From Sinohyriopsis cumingii (taxonomy: Eukaryota; Mollusca; Bivalvia; Unionida; Unionidae), in assembly GCA_028554795.2 (NCBI GenBank), contig CM068841.1, forward strand, positions 27,273,721 to 27,337,720: a stretch of 64,000 bases of DNA, read 5' to 3'. A program made the translations under genes and the position numbers. Below the pieces are notes generated by a model. It was given only the letters and a program-made list of their open reading frames with translations. It made no database searches and was not told where the DNA came from. This document shows, in pieces, positions 23,408-35,095 of this stretch; positions within the stretch are counted from its first letter, which is position 1; every line of letters begins with the position of its first letter.

Positions 23408-24201
23408 TCAGGACAAGTTTATTGTTTTTAAATGGAACAACACGAAAGACAAAAATACATAGAAAGCGAAATGGCTAAATACAGCGATACAATAAAAAAT
23501 CAAAACGATCACAGTGGAATATAAATAAGTCTCTGTACAACATGTTTTTGGTAACAAATGTGTACTAGGGACAGTGTGTAAAGTTCTTAAAGTCTCTACA
23601 ATGGATACAGTCACACATGTGTCCTCCCGGAATAACCTTTAGGGAATGTCCACGACAGTCCTATCCTGAAGGGAATGGTTGTCCGCTGTGACGGGTTCTT
23701 CTGCTTCTGGCACTGTCACTAAAACAAGTTTAAAAGTTACTTTTGTTACTGTTGGTTTGAATTGAGGATCTCAACTCTTGGGCATAATTGGCCACTTCTT
23801 TGGTCCAAGCCTCGAAACCCCAACCTTTCCAGTCATATACAGCTGTCCAGTCACAAGCTACACACAGATCGTCGTACACATCTTCAGTACCTAAAAGTTG
23901 ACAAATCTTTTTTTCTTCTTGTGGAGGTCGGGAAGTATCTAGATGAAAACGCTAGGCTTTTAACAGAATGAGTCTATCGGGGACGTTTAAACGGACCATT
24001 TTCATGTTTTATTTGGTGGTAAGTACTGTTCGTAAAGAGTCCACAAGGAATTGACTGGTAAACGAAATCCCAGAAAGACACACACCAATTCATGGGACAC
24101 AATTCTCGCAATAAGTGTTGGTAATCCATCACCGTTTGAATATTCTCATTGATTTCCTTTCACGGAATCTGTTGTATCCACACTGATAAAGGTCGTGGCA
24201 T
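23408..24201 (-). pseudogene. Accessory gene gamma: Cys-containing protein with C-terminal TM segment, copy B (broken)
   Basis: It starts MPRPLSVWIQQIP, preceded by a TATA box (24212-24218). The middle contains LCVACDWT and GFEAWTKEVANYAQEL, and the end is a long hydrophobic segment. Homologous to 42716-43382 in copy C. Copy A keeps only the C-terminal half (58205-58590). No family recognised. Probably a membrane-anchored accessory protein. Several breaks. Confidence 0.5.
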
Positions 24202-24287
24202 GGTAGTCCGTTTTTATACCTCTTTTTGTCGGAAAGATCATCTGCACAGAGATGATCGTAGTTTACTTCTAATTGTCCTTATTTTAT

Positions 24288-24677
24288 TTAAAATCCTCTC
24301 CTAGTGCGAAAGTAATGGACATAGTGAATAATTTCTGACCACTGCCATTCAGGGCAACGGTCAAGAATGTCAGTAAAATCTTCTAATATAAATCGTCTAA
24401 AGCGGAATAATCGGATGAATGCAGACTTGATCCAGAGAAATCTGGCGCGTTTTTTGTTGACTTTTTCACTTTTCTTTTTGTGAATTTCTCGAAACAAAAG
24501 TTCTACAGTCACCAATTGAGATTTTGCTCTGACAAGCCCCTGCCAAACATCCTTGTATATCTTCTCTTACAATTCATTTGGTAATCCTTGAATATTATTT
24601 TTGAACTGGGGATTAAATACTTGTAGCGGTGTTGTCCAATGTTTGACTCCTAGCCAAGCTGGTTTCTTAAACGACAT
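24288..24677 (-). pseudogene. Accessory gene delta, copy B (broken)
   Basis: Starts MSFKKPAWLGVKHWTTPLQV, includes an LPNEL segment followed by a basic helical region, and ends HYFRTRRGF. The LPxELxxxI pattern recalls F-box-like motifs, but this is weak. Starts about 12 bases after the BIR gene stop. Homologue at 41836-42226 (copy C). Copy A keeps only the first codons. About one break. Confidence 0.5.
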
Positions 24678-24688
24678 GGTTTGCCACT

Positions 24689-25284
24689 TCAACCACTCGA
24701 TCCCACTAAAGATAGGTAGTGACAATCCGGAGACCATCGTTCATGTTTCAGGTAAGTTGAATTTTTCTGCTCCTACTCGTGAAGAGACACACCGCAACTG
24801 AAGCACTTAACTTTATCCCCAGTGCTCAAGTAGAACAATCCGGCTCTGGCTAATTCTTCGGGGGTAGGTCCTCCCAGATATTTTGGTCATTTTCCTTGGA
24901 ACGTTTGGAATCGACCTTCAGAGTCGCAGTATTCAGGCAAACGCACAGGGAACGAATATTCATCTTCACAGGTTCATTTCGATGAGGGTACGGTAAAATC
25001 CGCAGGAGTTTGCTCAGTTCTGGATGACATCCATAGGATGGTAGTTGCATGGTTTCACGTGGAGGATGACATTGACAATGAAAACCAGTAATGCGATATG
25101 GTGTTCTGCAATGAGTGGCATCGCTTTCGCATCCGTCAGGTTTGACACACAGATCATCACTTTACACAGTAGGTGTAATGGTGGTAGTAGTAGTCATAGA
25201 AAATTTCCCATGATGTGATACTGAATCGCTGAGCTCACAGAGTACGGCATCGCTCTCATCGCAAGGCACAGCATCGAACTCCAT
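24689..25284 (-). pseudogene. BIR-domain (inhibitor of apoptosis type) gene, copy B (broken)
   Basis: The C-terminal third shows the hallmarks of a BIR zinc-binding repeat: TPEELARAGLFYLSTGD, then KVKCFSCGVSLHE, then a histidine and RWSPDCHYL. In the BIR family the spacing C-x2-C...H...C binds zinc, and such proteins block caspases or apoptosis signalling. The N-terminal half is Thr-rich and Cys-containing, with no known fold. It lies between polB and gene delta. Homologue at 41390-41818 in copy C. Absent from copy A. Carries a few breaks. Confidence 0.75.
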
Positions 25285-25380
25285 TTGAGAATCACCGAAC
25301 TTGAATGATGTCAGGTTACAAGTATTCATCTTGTTTAAATGTATTCATCTTTCTCGCTTGGTCCTGGTAGTTACAATACA

Positions 25381-28300
25381 CTATAGGTCTTGGACGTTGT
25401 CCTTTTTTATATGCTGACCATATGGTTGGAAATCCGCTTCTGGTACACGATTTAATACACTTTTTCCAAAGGTCGACTGACGATCTGGTGTGCGGGTAAA
25501 CGTACAATCTTGTGCGGTTCTTTGGTGGTCGCTTTAAAATTTCCATCCTGTCCAGACTGCAAAGTTTCTTTCAGCACGCCAAAGTTCACCGCTCGACTTG
25601 TGCGGTAATTGAGAGTCAATACTTTCACTTTACACTCGGTGCTCACTTCTCCTTGTTTGTCAAAGTATTCGTAGCCGTAATTTGTAGGTCGACCACTAGC
25701 TAAACTTAGAATATTGTCGTCGGTATACTAGTCCGTCAAGGCTCCTAAACGGTCTCCTTCGATATCAGGGTGACGTTGACCGAGGCGATCGATGTAATGC
25801 AACTGTCCGTGTCAAAGTACAGGACGCTATCTCCTAACAGTTCTAAAGCTTCGTACAATTTTAAGCGATCGTGGGCTGTCACGTAAACCGCAATGATGAC
25901 ATTTCCAAATCCGTAGGCTTCTACAAAGTTCAGTTCTTCTTCGTAATTGACTAAGATCAAATCCTCACGAACGCCATCCACGTGTTTTATTTCTTTCGTT
26001 TTGTTGTGAATCATTTGAAAGTAGAGGGAAGGTTCTGTCAAAAACTACGTCTTGTCTAAACACGGTCAATGTGCCTTTACCCCACAACAAATTTAACATT
26101 ACTTTGGCAAACGATCGCCTTCCTTCGTTTTTCTCCACGTGGTCTAAAGTGACACCTTGCTGTTCTCAGATTTCTCTCTGAATTTCTTTTGATCTTCGGG
26201 AGTGTGGCACCATGAAGGATAGCCGCTGGACGTTTGTGTCAGTTTCAAAAAGGCATCCACGTAGTCGGCGAAAATACCTTTTTGAGTATCGTCGCACTTA
26301 TGGTACTGTTGTGCCTTGGGAAAGTGGTTAATTTCGTACACTTCAAACAGTTGGTATCCCAGGTCCAAAGCTTTAGACAACCCCAAGCAGACCTATGTTC
26401 CCGTCAAGGCGAGTTATTCCTGGGTGTAATGACAAGATCGGTCTTGCTAGCACGTTTCGGCACAAGTACGGCACAAGGGAAACATCAGTTTGCCTTGACA
26501 ATGGTGAGGTAAGACGGGATGGTATAGGTTCGTGGGAGGCAAAACTTTGCACTTGATCAAGCCTTCGTATTGTCGAATGTTGACCAGGTCGATGTGTTCC
26601 GTCAGCAATCGCGGGTGCCCTGTAGGAAAGTGACAATATTTGCACACGTAGGGATACAGCGAACACACATCCAAGTATTTGATTTCTTCTCCTTTCTCTT
26701 CGTCGGCTTGGTACAGCAAACAGGTGGCATTGGTCCTTCCTCCGTACAAATTATCCTTTGGGTTCAATGGGTCCACCAGCTTGTAACTTTCCACAATGCG
26801 TTTAAACTAGGGATCGTTTTTCAAACGGTGATCGTACTCGTGTTCCCACATTTCCACCACTTGGTATCCTTGCTGTTCTAACTTCAAGGGTCGTTGACAA
26901 GTGACTTCGTACAAGTATTCCATGGTCCGTTGTAAAAACTGAATTTTTGTGTCACGTTTAGAATAGCAGATGGAACATACATGAAATTAGCATCCGTTAA
27001 ACTCGTACTCGATCTGAGGGTTTTCTAAGTCCCAACCATCCACGGATTACCTTCCGATGGTCTCCTCCGTTGTGGGCATGTTGGATCCATTTGTCTTCCT
27101 TGTCACACAAGTAATATAGCCAGCGTAGGGCTTGGCCTGAATATTGACGTTTGACAAAGTTCGTTGTTTGAGGACTGATGATAGCCAGAGTGTTTTCGGG
27201 CATGAATCGTTAGCGGTACACTAAGAAACACGCTTTGGCAATGGTGCAGGCTTCTTTCCAAGGAGCAATCCGTCCGTGTTCCATGAACAGTTCTCGAAAT
27301 TGTCCACAGCAACTCCGTAAAATGTCCTCGTCGGAACGACAACACTTTAACATTTCTTCCTGAAAGTCGAAGGGGTCCGATGGGTGAATGTGGTACCAAG
27401 CGTAGAAAGCTTCTCGCTTTTCGGTACTCATGCTGTTGGGGTCGTAGTAGTGAGCCTCAGGCCAATGGGGTAGAACGGCATGTCGATTGGCTTCGGTATT
27501 GAAAAAGTGCGGAAAATAGCCTTCAGCAATTTCTGTCATTCCAAACGTTTTATGCATTCGGCTCAATATCATGGTCATGTAACTCATTAACTCATTGAAT
27601 CTTTAAACTGTACTTGTCCCACTTGCATGGAAATAATTTTGGCTCCGTTCAAAGTCAATTTAGGACATTCGGTATCTTGTTCCGTATAGTATCTCAAAAG
27701 AAATTGCCCATCGTATCCCGAGAAATTGTGAGCCAACACCGTGGCATGGCTAATACAATCTCCGTAATGCTTGATGTCCTCTTGGCTCCATGTCTCGTCG
27801 ATGGAATCTAAGATCCATTGGGCGAAATCAGCTAGCGTGTTTGGTCCTCGAAAGATATTTTTCACGTCCTCCAGAAATCTTGGTGCAGTACGGGCAATGA
27901 TTAAGGATCGGCTCTTGGATGCACTTCTCACACGCTCATTAAGCCACACAGAAATTGTGAATTTTAATGCCGGTCTCTTGCATGCATTCGAAATCGAAAA
28001 AGATGAAATTGTCTTTCTTCTGGTCATCTTCTTCCTCTTGATATTTGGAATTGGATTTTTATTTTGTTCCAAGTCTACAATTTGGTGACAAATGTGACAT
28101 CGTTTTTTTTCTGGACATACGCGTGCCTTGGTATTATTGATACATATGCCTTGTTCACGAATAGGGCACAATCTCAGGAGTTGACAAGCACTTTTCTGCT
28201 ATGAATTTAGATATTGTTGGTAACAGGTAGGACTGACAAAGGTACGCTGACAAGCAGGGCAATGCACCCGTTCTTGTCCTTCGTCCAGACAGGGTTGAGA

Positions 28301-29408
28301 GGCCAAACATGCCTCACATTTAGATCCACAATGTTTGTGTTGCTGTCGATTGTTATAGCCGTAGTCACATTTCTCGCAATAATAACTGTATCACAGAAAT
28401 GGGGCGATACTGGTGATGGCATTAAAATGCTCATCGTGATGATATACGTGAATGTAATTTCCATCCTTAAAATTTATGCCTCGAAACAAGAGAGGTCCAC
28501 GCACTTCTTGAGGGTATACTTTCAACGTGTAGCGTGGAGCCAAGACATATTGCAATTTTTGCATTTCAGGAATGCTACAGGGTGTGTCTTTGGATAGTCC
28601 CGCTTGCTGTAGCAGTAGTTTTGGTTCTCTTCGTTGATTGGCTCGGTTCGATTTTTGAATGTTTGCCCAGGCTCTTTTCCATTCTACCGTGTCGTTTTTG
28701 TCGGCATACGTTCGTCCCACCACGATGGTACGGGCTAAACACATCTGGTCCTGAGTGTTGTTAATATGAACGAGGCTACGCTTGATGCTGCGAAGTTCGT
28801 CCATCAATAGCAACATTTTTGCGTCCTGTCTCTTGGGGAAGAGAAACGTGGGTCATGAACAGTGTCGTTTTTCCATCGGCGATGTGAAAGTTGTCGTTGG
28901 ATTGTTGCAGGTTTTGAATCTTGTCGATGACCTAGGAAGGTGTCGATCATGTTGGGCTACTAAACTCGATCCAAACGGGGGACTTCAAACTGTCATGATC
29001 AATGAAAAGTCTTAAGCGATCGTCTTCTTTGGCTTCACATTGTCGTTTCAGTGTGGTTAACAAAGAATCCCACACCTCAGTGATGAACCCCTCTGCTTTC
29101 TTCAACGGTACTTCGGACTTGAAATCTTTAAACTTCACCGTGTACGTGTAAGCCGTAGTTCTATATTTTCTAGAGGAGCGCTTTTCCGTCTCTCGAATCT
29201 GCTAGTACTTTTTAGGGTTTACTGGTGACTGTGGTGGACATTGGTTGTGTGTCGATTCTCTGGGTCTGGATTCTGGCTCACTCATGTCATCTTCAAAATC
29301 GCTGGCATGAGTTTGAGCCAAGAGTTCAGCTACTGTTCGAGGCGATAAATCACGTTTCTGCCTCTTACTTTCTTCTCCTTTCTCCACGACATGATGCGAT
29401 CGTTTCAT
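25381..29408 (-). pseudogene. Protein-primed DNA polymerase B, copy B (broken)
   Basis: Full length by coordinates compared with the intact 1355-aa gene at 58617-62684. YLDVCSLYPYVCKY, YFDTDSC and the exonuclease motifs are recognisable. Around ten breaks. Confidence 0.85.
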
Positions 29409-29546
29409 CTTGCCTTCAGAAAGTCAAATGGCTACCTGTTAAACACCATGGGTCCCTATATCCTTGTCAAACCAGTGTCTTCCCTATATAAAGGGTCAGT
29501 GTATTCCTTTCCAGTATTCATTTATCTCTCAAACTGGTCAAAAACG

Positions 29547-30090
29547 ATGGAAGAGCTCACACAGATCGAACTTCTGACACGAGCTTTGCGATGTGTCATA
29601 CTGAAGTTTTCTTCAGACAAACCGACGGACTACTCCCCCTTCTTTCTAAATAAAAGTCAAGATATTTGCTATATCTGTAAGAAGAAAGGGCATTCGGCCA
29701 CAGTGTCTAGACCGTCAAAAAAGGAAGACAAGTGTCAGAAGAGACAAAAGTCAAGATACCTATTATCATTGTCAATAGAGAAGACATTGGTCTTCAGAAT
29801 GCCCTGAAGAAAAAAAAACATCAAGAGCAAGAGGAAGAGAGGGTTTCAGAAGAGGAAGAAGAGGTACCCTCCCCAAAGGAAGAACCCAGACACATCCACA
29901 AAGAGCCAAAAAGAGAAAAAAAGACGAGGAGAAAGTGAGGAACAAGAGGAGGAAAAACATATGAAAGTGAAGAAATTCAAAAAACAGAGAGAAAGAGAGA
30001 GAGACAGACAGACAGACAGAGACAGAGAGAAAGAGACAGAGAGAGTGAAAAAAGCCACAGAAGAAGTCTATGAACTTTTTTTAAAGCGTT
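29547..30090 (+). pseudogene. Zinc-knuckle gene divergent from polB, copy B (broken)
   Basis: Starts MEELTQIELLTRALR like the copy A gene at 62821. One knuckle (CYICKKKGH) is readable. An E/K-rich tail follows. A few breaks. Confidence 0.65.
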
Positions 30091-30278
30091 GTGTTGTGAA
30101 TTGGATTGAAAATTGTGTACCAGAATAGACCAGATAAAAAATGTAGTGTCTCTTTTTTTTTAGAATATGGACCTACACGTATGCATTACACACGTACATC
30201 ATTGGGGGCATACAAGGGATTTCGAGTTTTAATTGATTCTGGCAAAATGGATACTATCTCTTTTCAAGAGAAGTGGGT

Positions 30279-30294
30279 GGCCCTGAAAAGGACC
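30279..30294 (-). terminator. Histone-type 3' stem-loop of the Q-rich gene, copy B
   Basis: Minus strand GGTCCT-TTTC-AGGGCC (one G-U pair) is followed directly by ACCCACTTCT and TTGAAAAGAGAT. It lies about 30 bases past the end of the gene at 30324-30967. Confidence 0.8.
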
Positions 30295-30323
30295 GCTGGA
30301 TATTTGTTTTTTAAAGAAGAAAC

Positions 30324-30967
30324 TCAGGAATGGGACGTAATCAGCTTTAACTGCCTTAAGCATTTGCCATGGCCAAGGCCTACTTTTGGACTTGCTCCTG
30401 TCGATGATTTGGTAGAAATCACTAGATCTGGTATCTCACGCGTAGCGTGTATGTGGACGGGGTTGGACTGTTTGGCCCGAGAAGGTCTTTTTCTCTTTGG
30501 TCGCATTAAAGAAGTCTGATACATTTCTTTGAGACTACTTAACTCTTCCAAAATGTCTAAGAGTACCGTCATCGTTTGACTTTCACTGTCCTCCTTCTCT
30601 CCTATACCTTGTTTCTTCTCTGCTTCTTCTTCTTCCTGTCGTTTCCTTCTTCTTGCTTCGTCTTCTTCTTTCTGTTGCTGTTGAAGGAGAAAAGCTTGTT
30701 CTGCTTCTTTCTGCTACTGTAAACATTTCTCCAATTCTTCTTTCTGTCTCTGTTTAAAATCCTCTACGTGTGGTAAGGAAGGAGAAGGTGGTGAAGATGG
30801 TGGTACCGGAACAAATTCTTGCGAAGAAGAGAGAAAATCAACTAAATCCCAATTAAAATTGGTCTCTTCTGGAAGTAGGAGTGTGTTGACTTCGTAGCTG
30901 CTATACCATCGCTTCTCGTCTCCACTGCCGGTGTACCCAAATTCATCGTCTTCTTAGTTTCCGTCAT
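30324..30967 (-). pseudogene. Q/E-rich coiled-coil accessory gene, copy B (broken)
   Basis: It has an acidic N-terminal part, a long Q/E/R-rich helix, and then MTVLLDILEELSSLKEMYQT and a basic RPKRKRPSRAK segment. Homologous to the gene at the right edge of copy A (63608-64000). A TATA-like TATATAG lies upstream near 31018. Few breaks. Confidence 0.6.
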
Positions 30968-31146
30968 GTTTGAAAACTCTCTCGCATTGATTCACCGCGC
31001 ACAGATGCTAGCGCATCTATATAGGGAATGTAACATTACAATCAGCTCTTTTCGGAGTGGAAGACAGACTCCACAATGTGACTAAATTTTGTAACGCGTG
31101 TTAGGATTGGTGAAAAAGCTCAATCCGTTTCGATCCGGTCTTCCAC

Positions 31147-31154
31147 TATAAATA
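31147..31154 (+). promoter_or_regulatory. TATA box of the right-end gene, copy B
   Basis: TATAAATA about 45 bases upstream of the ATG at 31197. With the TATATAG for the minus-strand Q-rich gene, it makes a divergent promoter pair. Confidence 0.6.
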
Positions 31155-31196
31155 ACCGCAGTTGACTACATTCCATTCACCTGTTCTAGTCACAAG

Positions 31197-31424
31197 ATGT
31201 GGACTAACGTTGAATCATCTACCCTCGTATCGTTAATGCTGTTCCGCACGGACTTACCCATGTATGTAAAATCATCATGGACAATTATTCGGATCACCGA
31301 TACTAGCGTTTGGAAAAGAAGAATTTATGTGGAGAGACAAGGCTGTCTGAAGCGAGTCCTCATTTACGGTCCAGAAGTCAGAAGAAGTCGCCGATTTCAC
31401 CAGAATCTACCCTGCAGTAAATAA
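31197..31424 (+). CDS. Short end gene of copy B, homologue of 48086 in copy A
   Basis: A 75-aa frame contains VESSTLVSLMLFRTDL and RQGCLKRVLIYGPEVRRSRR. Copy A has ESSTLVSSMMFRTDM and RQGCLKRVLVYGPAVRRSLR at its left end, on the minus strand. In both cases the gene points out of the element. The product is small and basic, with no known family. No histone-type stem-loop was found after this copy, unlike copy A. The frame itself looks whole. Confidence 0.55.
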   Translation: MWTNVESSTLVSLMLFRTDLPMYVKSSWTIIRITDTSVWKRRIYVERQGCLKRVLIYGPEVRRSRRFHQNLPCSK

Positions 31425-31429
31425 GCGTT

Positions 31430-33950
31430 AGCGTCTAATACTCGTACCGATCACGGAGTAGAGTCTTTGTTACTACCGAATCCAGCATCTGTCTCTGCTT
31501 TAATATTGGAGGTGTGAACACGTCATCAACAATTTCTACTATCCTATCTTAACTAGATATTTATATTCAGTAAATTTATATAAAATTATCATATGATACA
31601 ATCTAAAATAAAAGGCAAGTTAAATATTGTATTTTGTGAAATTGCTTTAAAAGTGTCATTCATCCCCTGGCAGAATCGGCTACTACCGCCTGATGGAGTC
31701 ATGTAGAAAGACTTTGTGACCGTAATGGTGAAAATAAAGGTTATTTCGCCGAATTAGATTCATGCGATGGTCGTCCGAGAGTTATGCGTTAGTACGCTAC
31801 TGTATTTGAATGGATATGTGTAGCTTTTTAGTCTTTTGGCGATTCTGAAGTGATAAAGGACGCGTAACAAAAGTCGAATCGAGCGGATTATTGGGGCCAC
31901 GCTTGCACTCCTTGTGTTAATTTATAGTACCGATGAGGTGATTTCGTGTTGTCAGAGATTTCATCGTACTTTTTGATAAAACGCCAGACTCGTGTTCAAA
32001 GTGACCTGCTCATTCATAAAAATAAGTCGTTTGGTCCATCTTATCAAGCTGAGCTCCAGAGCGGTGTACACTATTTTGTTTGGAAACAAGACCGAATCTG
32101 ATTATAGTAGATTATTGTAAGCATGATTGCTTATTTGAAGTTTTTAATTTAGAGACTCACTCAAAATTTTAGAAGCAGACACCAAATGACAGACTCGAAT
32201 ATATCACAATAAACCAAAAACTATCCGAAATAAAGCAGTGACAAAACCTCGACCTAAATCAATGAATTAGGATTTAAATTATTAAACCACTTCGAGGTTT
32301 GATTCGTGCATAGTCCTAACATATGTATGGATGGATGGATGGATGGATGCATGCATGCATGTATGTATGTATGTATGTATGCATAGGGTTCAATGACACA
32401 TGTGTACAATACTGGGTATAAAGTGCAGATTAAAAGGAAAGGTGCATAAATGAAACGATAGCGAATTGTTAAAAGGAAAACTTCAAGAATATAAACTCTT
32501 GCAAATAAACGTGACCATTTTGTACAAAAAGATAAAATGTAAAGACGTTCAAACTCTGCGAAAAGTTTATAAAATAAAAGATAAAGATAAACAATAAAAC
32601 GCTTAAAATATGTGAAGAAAAGGAAGAATTCGAGTTGAATCATAAAATTGTCAGTTCAACATATAGTTTTAGTTAAAAAAATGATCCACTCGATGAATGT
32701 TGTAAAAATGTGAGAGTCAGTGAATAGAAGGTCTAATAAAATCAACAACATTGTACATGGTTTTGCTTTAACCTAGCCATTGCCGATCTTTTGCTATATA
32801 CGTTTATATAGTTTATTGTGAAAAATTACCCACTCGTGGAACAAGTTTAATTTCTTGAAAGGTGTTTTACAACGTGGTAACATTTACTGATTTATTTTCT
32901 GGAAACCACACAATCCCCACCACAATCGTAAGTACTCAATGCCCATTCCATTCATTGATTTATAATTTCTAACGCGGTTGTCACCAAGCGGTCCCTTACA
33001 TTTTCACCTCTTCGGGTTTCAAACCAAAAACGTTTTCAATGTAAACGAAGGTCATGTTCACTGTCATTTTCTGATTGCTGGAAGGCTACATTTTCAGTGA
33101 AAATCTACAAATTTGCAGAATGTAAATATGGTGTCGTCTTCATACAGATTATCCAATGTATAATTCTTATAGTCCCTCCTCCCCCCCCCCAAAAAAAAAA
33201 TATAAAAAAAAAAATAAATGGAAGAAGTGGAGAGAGAATGATGCCATTATCTCAACGTTAAGGAAATTTACGAAGTTATCCGTAGGTTACAGAACAGTAT
33301 GAACTGCATCCTTTGTGTCAAAGACACAGACTGGCCAACTGAAACATCGACGCCGTGTTAGCATTGAAATTCAGTTAGTTCTGAAACGCGAACAAGGGGA
33401 TAATGTTAAGGACCGCTTAGTGGCACTCGAGTTAGAAATTAGAAATCAGTCAATAAAATGAGCATGCAGGGATCAAGGCAACAAGCGATGAACGCGGGTC
33501 CCCAAGCAAAAAAAATAAATGCATTGCGTGGAGGGGCGGTGCCCAAAGCACTTGTCTCGTTCGCCTTGCCCTAGGGCCGGCCTTGTATCCTTGATGAATT
33601 CGTTTTAAAACCCCGGTGGGTTGGGGTGGGGGTGTACAAGCTGTCAGGAGCGTAGGCGGATATTATATTCGACCATTGACTCGGTTAAGATATATGAATG
33701 TCTCAAGCCTAATTTGTTTTGCTTTTGTTAAAAAGGAATGAAGGATGAAAAAAGTTAAGAAGAAAATATCGAAGGGAGTATAACTACAGTAAAGACTTTA
33801 AACAAATAATAAAGTGTAATTAAAATACGATAAATTACGCACACGACCATTGCGTTAAAGTGTTAAAGTACATGCTTCGCGATCTCAATTGCCGAAAAAA
33901 AACTTTATGTTCTGTTTATTGACATCATTAACAAGTTCTGTTTGTGCTTG
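31430..33950. other. Non-coding spacer right of copy B
   Basis: AT-rich, no gene recognised. It includes a tetranucleotide array and a poly-C/poly-A stretch near 33180. The region around 33530-33620 has a GC-rich patch that may be a dispersed repeat. Confidence 0.4.
32325..32384. repeat. (ATGG)n-(ATGC)n-(ATGT)n microsatellite
   Basis: Three related tetranucleotide runs follow one another, a pattern expected from step-wise point change and slippage. Confidence 0.95.
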
Positions 33951-33954
33951 TTTA

Positions 33955-35095
33955 TAATGCAAGTCACATGGGTCATGTATGCCCAATTATTCAATTTAAA
34001 CTAAATATAAATTGTTCTTTTAAAATTGAACACTAATTTTCTTTAACCAAAGTCTTTTCCAGTCAAGATTATTGAATGTTATGGACCTTCACTGCCACCA
34101 AGAAACTTCCGGACGAAAATTATCTTTCGCTATGGACTTTTACAATGGTGGCCATGTACTAAGCTATATAGGAACAAAATACGAGTGGAATCGTCACAAT
34201 CGAGGGTAATAAGAACTTGTGTATCAAATTGAATAGCTTTCAGTGTGACATCACAGCACGCGACATTCTATCCGGATTGTATTGGATCACACCTTTAGGT
34301 TCATTATGTCCTAAACTGTCTACTTACTTTGACATTGATTTTGCTGTATGCACTTCTCGGGGCGTCTAAGTAATGACTTTCCAAAGGAATATGGATGTAT
34401 ATGAATCCAAATTAAGTGAACACTTACCACTTAAAGGTATGTAGAACCAAATTCTTAAAAAAACATACATCCATTACTGAGATAGTCGGTGTTGAATACA
34501 TACATGACCAGTGTGACTTGTACAAGTCATATGGGTCATACATGCACATTTACTCATCTTAAATGAAATATAAATTGTTCTTTTAAAATTTAACACTAAT
34601 TTTCTTAAACCAAAGTCTATTGAATCCTGATTATTGAATGTTGTGAACCTTAACTGTCACCAATAAACTCCCAGACGAAAATTATCTATCCCTATGGACT
34701 TTACAATAGTTTCCATGTGCTAAACTTGGGTCAAAATAAGAGCGCGTCGTGTGGAATCGTCACAGTTGAGGGTAGTACGAATTTGTTTAAATATACGTAG
34801 CTTTCATTGTGACATAACAGCGCGCGACATTCAATCCGGATTGTACTGGATCACACCTTTAGGTTCATTTTGTCCAAAAATATCCACGTACTTTGCCATT
34901 GATTTTGCCTTATGAACCTATCGGGATGTCTAAATAATGACCTTCCAAAGGAATATGGATGTAGATGAATCCAAATGACGTGAATACTTGCCACTTAAAG
35001 GTATGTAATATAACATTGTAAAAAATAAATGACACCCATTATTGAAATAATCCTTGTTGATTGCCTACATGACCCGTATGACTTGTATTTATAAT
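33955..35095. repeat. Tandem duplication, two units of about 561 bp
   Basis: Segments from about 33955 and 34516 align throughout, for example AATATAAATTGTTCTTTTAA, AGACGAAAATTATCT and CCAAAGGAATATGGATGTA in both. Identity is roughly 80% by eye. No coding potential. Family unknown. Confidence 0.8.

Larger units (their letters stand above)
7356..31430 (-). mobile_element. Polinton/Maverick fossil, copy B (old, heavily broken, with nested LINE)
   Basis: The full set of Polinton genes is present in collinear order with copy A: left-end accessory genes, MCP, pX-like, minor capsid, membrane-protein remnant, integrase, 215-aa and 128-aa proteins, core protein, ATPase, accessory island, polB, and a divergent zinc-knuckle gene. 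A Q-rich gene and an outward-pointing end gene follow. By eye the coding DNA is roughly 85-90% identical to copy A. It carries tens of breaks (perhaps 30 or more) and is clearly dead. Removing the LINE at about 9.6-15.6 kb leaves about 18 kb, a normal Polinton size. The outer limits are approximate because terminal inverted repeats could not be aligned by eye. Confidence 0.8.
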
